Source of the DNA: Pezicula radicicola
Taxonomy: Eukaryota > Ascomycota > Leotiomycetes > Helotiales > Dermateaceae
Direction of reading: 5' to 3'
NCBI GenBank assembly: GCA_003008705.1
Contig: PDUO01000012.1
Coordinates: 696,870-760,869, forward strand
Length of the DNA: 64,000 bases
Under the pieces are notes generated by a model. It was not told where the DNA came from. It searched no databases and worked only from the letters and a program-made list of their open reading frames with translations. The translations under genes and the position numbers were made by a program. Position 1 is the stretch's first letter. Each line of letters begins with the position of its first letter. This document shows positions 62,515 through 64,000 of this stretch, one piece after another.

Positions 62515-63035
62515 GTCCTTCATAGTATTTTTCAGGTTATCCTCCCATATAATATCCAGGAGAGGGTTTTCAAATCGACCGACCTACAGTTTTATAGGAA
62601 GATGCCAGAACGGGTTGTTATTCTAATCGCTCATATTATTCCAGTTCCTTAGATCATTTCATTCGCTCAAATTTTCTACCTCGTGAACCTCGTTTCTCAC
62701 ACTTTTTAATGCTTACACTACACCTAATAATAGAGTTGACAGCACGAAACGTCCTGACAACATCGCTGATCTAGCCTTAAGATAAGAGAGATTCTGTTAA
62801 GAGAATTTAAGAAACCAAGTAAAGGAAAACTCTGGTGGTGATAAAGTCGGTTGAAGTGCTGTTTCGAATGAAAGGTGTGTTAGTGGAAGGAGTTTGGTGG
62901 CAGCATAGGAGAGTTTAGCACTAAAACTTGGAAACCCTTGCCGTGGCTGAAAGGCTCATTGGTGGCGCTTGTAATAGTGAGAGGAGAAATTAGAAGACTA
63001 GTATTAATATACGAAGGGAAACCTAGGGATACTTT

Positions 63036-63078
63036 AAGCGACTGGGATAATGTGAGCGACCAATATGGTTTGAGCGAC
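63036..63078 (-). repeat. Inverted remnant of the 18-bp array
   Basis: AAGCGAC at 63036 and GAGCGAC at 63054 and 63072 are exactly 18 bp apart and are the reverse complement of the GTCGCTC unit start. Confidence 0.65.
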
Positions 63079-63594
63079 TAGCTTGTAGTTAAGATTAGTA
63101 GCTTGACCTCCTAGTATTTCCATAAAGTGCAGGAAGTAAGAGAAAATTTTGGTGCTGTGCCTAAGGATCTATTACAGTTAGAGGCGGTATCGGCTGTGCA
63201 AGTACATAGGTTCCTTATAAGGGATTAAGCGAACACCTTTGAACTTTTGAACAATACAATAGTCTTACATAGGTTAGGTACACAACAAATACAGTATACA
63301 AACAATAACTTGTGGCTGCCAGAGCGTGAACCTGGTTCTATTTAGCCTACGTCTTATTGAAAATTTTATCCTTTGGCTACTTCAATAATCTAAGAAGTTA
63401 GGTTTATCAGAAGTTGAAAACATAATACGATTCCCGAACAATCCGAAAAGGAGGAGCTGCTAAGAAGTTTGGGATTGCTCTGGATGTTGATTTTGTCCTC
63501 GTGGTCAGTGAAGTTGGAGTGATCCCAATGTTGAAAGCTCGGCTCTCATCTTGATACTGGTGAAATAATTTATCAGTGGCCTAATGATGTTCTC

Positions 63595-63920
63595 CTATCT
63601 TTGAGTTGCTAAGCCCCTTTTTGGGCGTCCTTTCTCAAGATATGACGAGTATCTCTGAAAGGCTTTTCTCGGTCGTGCGGGTTCATACTTATCATTCTTG
63701 ATCATTCGTTGAGTGCGCTTCCGCTCAAGCTCAATCTTGAAACTAGCTTTGGGGCTTGTGATCAGAGGCCCGTTGTCTGAGATCACAGTATGTCAGCGGC
63801 AAGTAGATTGGAGATTGATCGGTTTATTTGGACTACGCAGTATGATAGCCCTCAATATGCTTTCTTTGTGAAGTTGCGATCCATTCGTATGTAAACGCCT
63901 CCCATGTCATGCCCCATAAA
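63595..63920 (-). pseudogene. Possible decayed coding fragment of unknown type
   Basis: On the minus strand a 63-codon frame (63786-63595) reads KASFKIELERKRTQRMIKND and RPRKAFQRYSSYLEKGRPKR, which looks protein-like in composition. Farther upstream on the same strand, another frame gives TWEAFTYEWIATSQRKHIEG before an in-frame TAG. The pieces are in different frames and no start, domain or family is recognised, so it may be chance or the decayed end of a gene that continues beyond the window. Confidence 0.25.
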
Positions 63921-64000
63921 TTTTTACACAGCAGGTGCTTATCTACCCTCATATTCCCAACATGGCATTATCCCCACTCGCCGTATCATACACAATTCCC

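Larger units (their letters stand above)
61017..64000. other. AT-rich right end with decayed repeats
   Basis: About 3 kb with no convincing intact gene. It contains 18-bp repeat arrays, a pentanucleotide repeat and a possible gene remnant at the far end, listed separately. Confidence 0.6.

Noticed and set aside
62329..62652. 107-codon frame with a VAHIIL repeat
   Set aside because: It is produced by the 18-bp tandem array, whose period is a multiple of three; no start context or non-repeat conservation supports a protein.
1..64000. tRNA, rRNA or CRISPR
   Set aside because: A search by eye for tRNA B-box-like GGTTCRANYCC sites found none with a convincing matching A box or acceptor stem; no rRNA segment or spaced direct-repeat array was seen. 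A tRNAscan-SE and Infernal run would settle this.

Overview
The window is nuclear DNA from a filamentous ascomycete. Genes carry many short introns (about 43-200 bp) with GT-AG ends and CTAAC/CTGAT-type branch sites. The gene set includes a DASH-complex subunit, a fungal shugoshin, Zn2Cys6 regulators and an Ecl1-family zinc finger. The protein sequences read like Leotiomycetes (Helotiales), but that is an impression from memory, not a search result. One 10-N gap (24778-24787) and one single N (30799) mark a draft assembly.

Left arm (1-12 kb) is gene dense: a basic, disordered protein with a duplicated FELPGE block; a head-to-head pair of chromosome-segregation genes (DASH subunit Dad2 and shugoshin); the retromer subunit VPS29, whose first intron uses a GC donor; and a 1017-residue secreted glycosidase resembling GH106 alpha-L-rhamnosidases, with three CreA-type sites clustered upstream.

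From about 12 to 37 kb lies a gene-poor stretch with one convincing gene, a 157-residue Ecl1-like protein. The rest is intergenic sequence full of short palindromes centred on GTAC (GTACTGTAC, GTACGGTAC), simple repeats, and a three-unit tandem repeat of about 127 bp.

From 37 to 50.4 kb lies an accessory-looking block: a broken short-chain dehydrogenase, two divergent Zn2Cys6 transcription factors, a 14-TM (DHA2) efflux pump and a 12-TM (DHA1) efflux pump. The two pump promoters share an identical 13-mer. No PKS, NRPS or terpene synthase is present, so this is either the regulatory and export edge of a cluster or a stand-alone detoxification module.

The right arm (52-61 kb) returns to core genes: an F-box protein, an amphiphysin-like BAR-SH3 protein (Rvs167/Hob1 type), and mitochondrial cysteine desulfurase NFS1, the last two divergent. 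The final 3 kb is AT-rich and holds decayed arrays of an 18-bp satellite in both orientations. Exon structures were derived by hand from splice signals, reading frame and family conservation, and all summed to whole codon numbers except the pseudogene.
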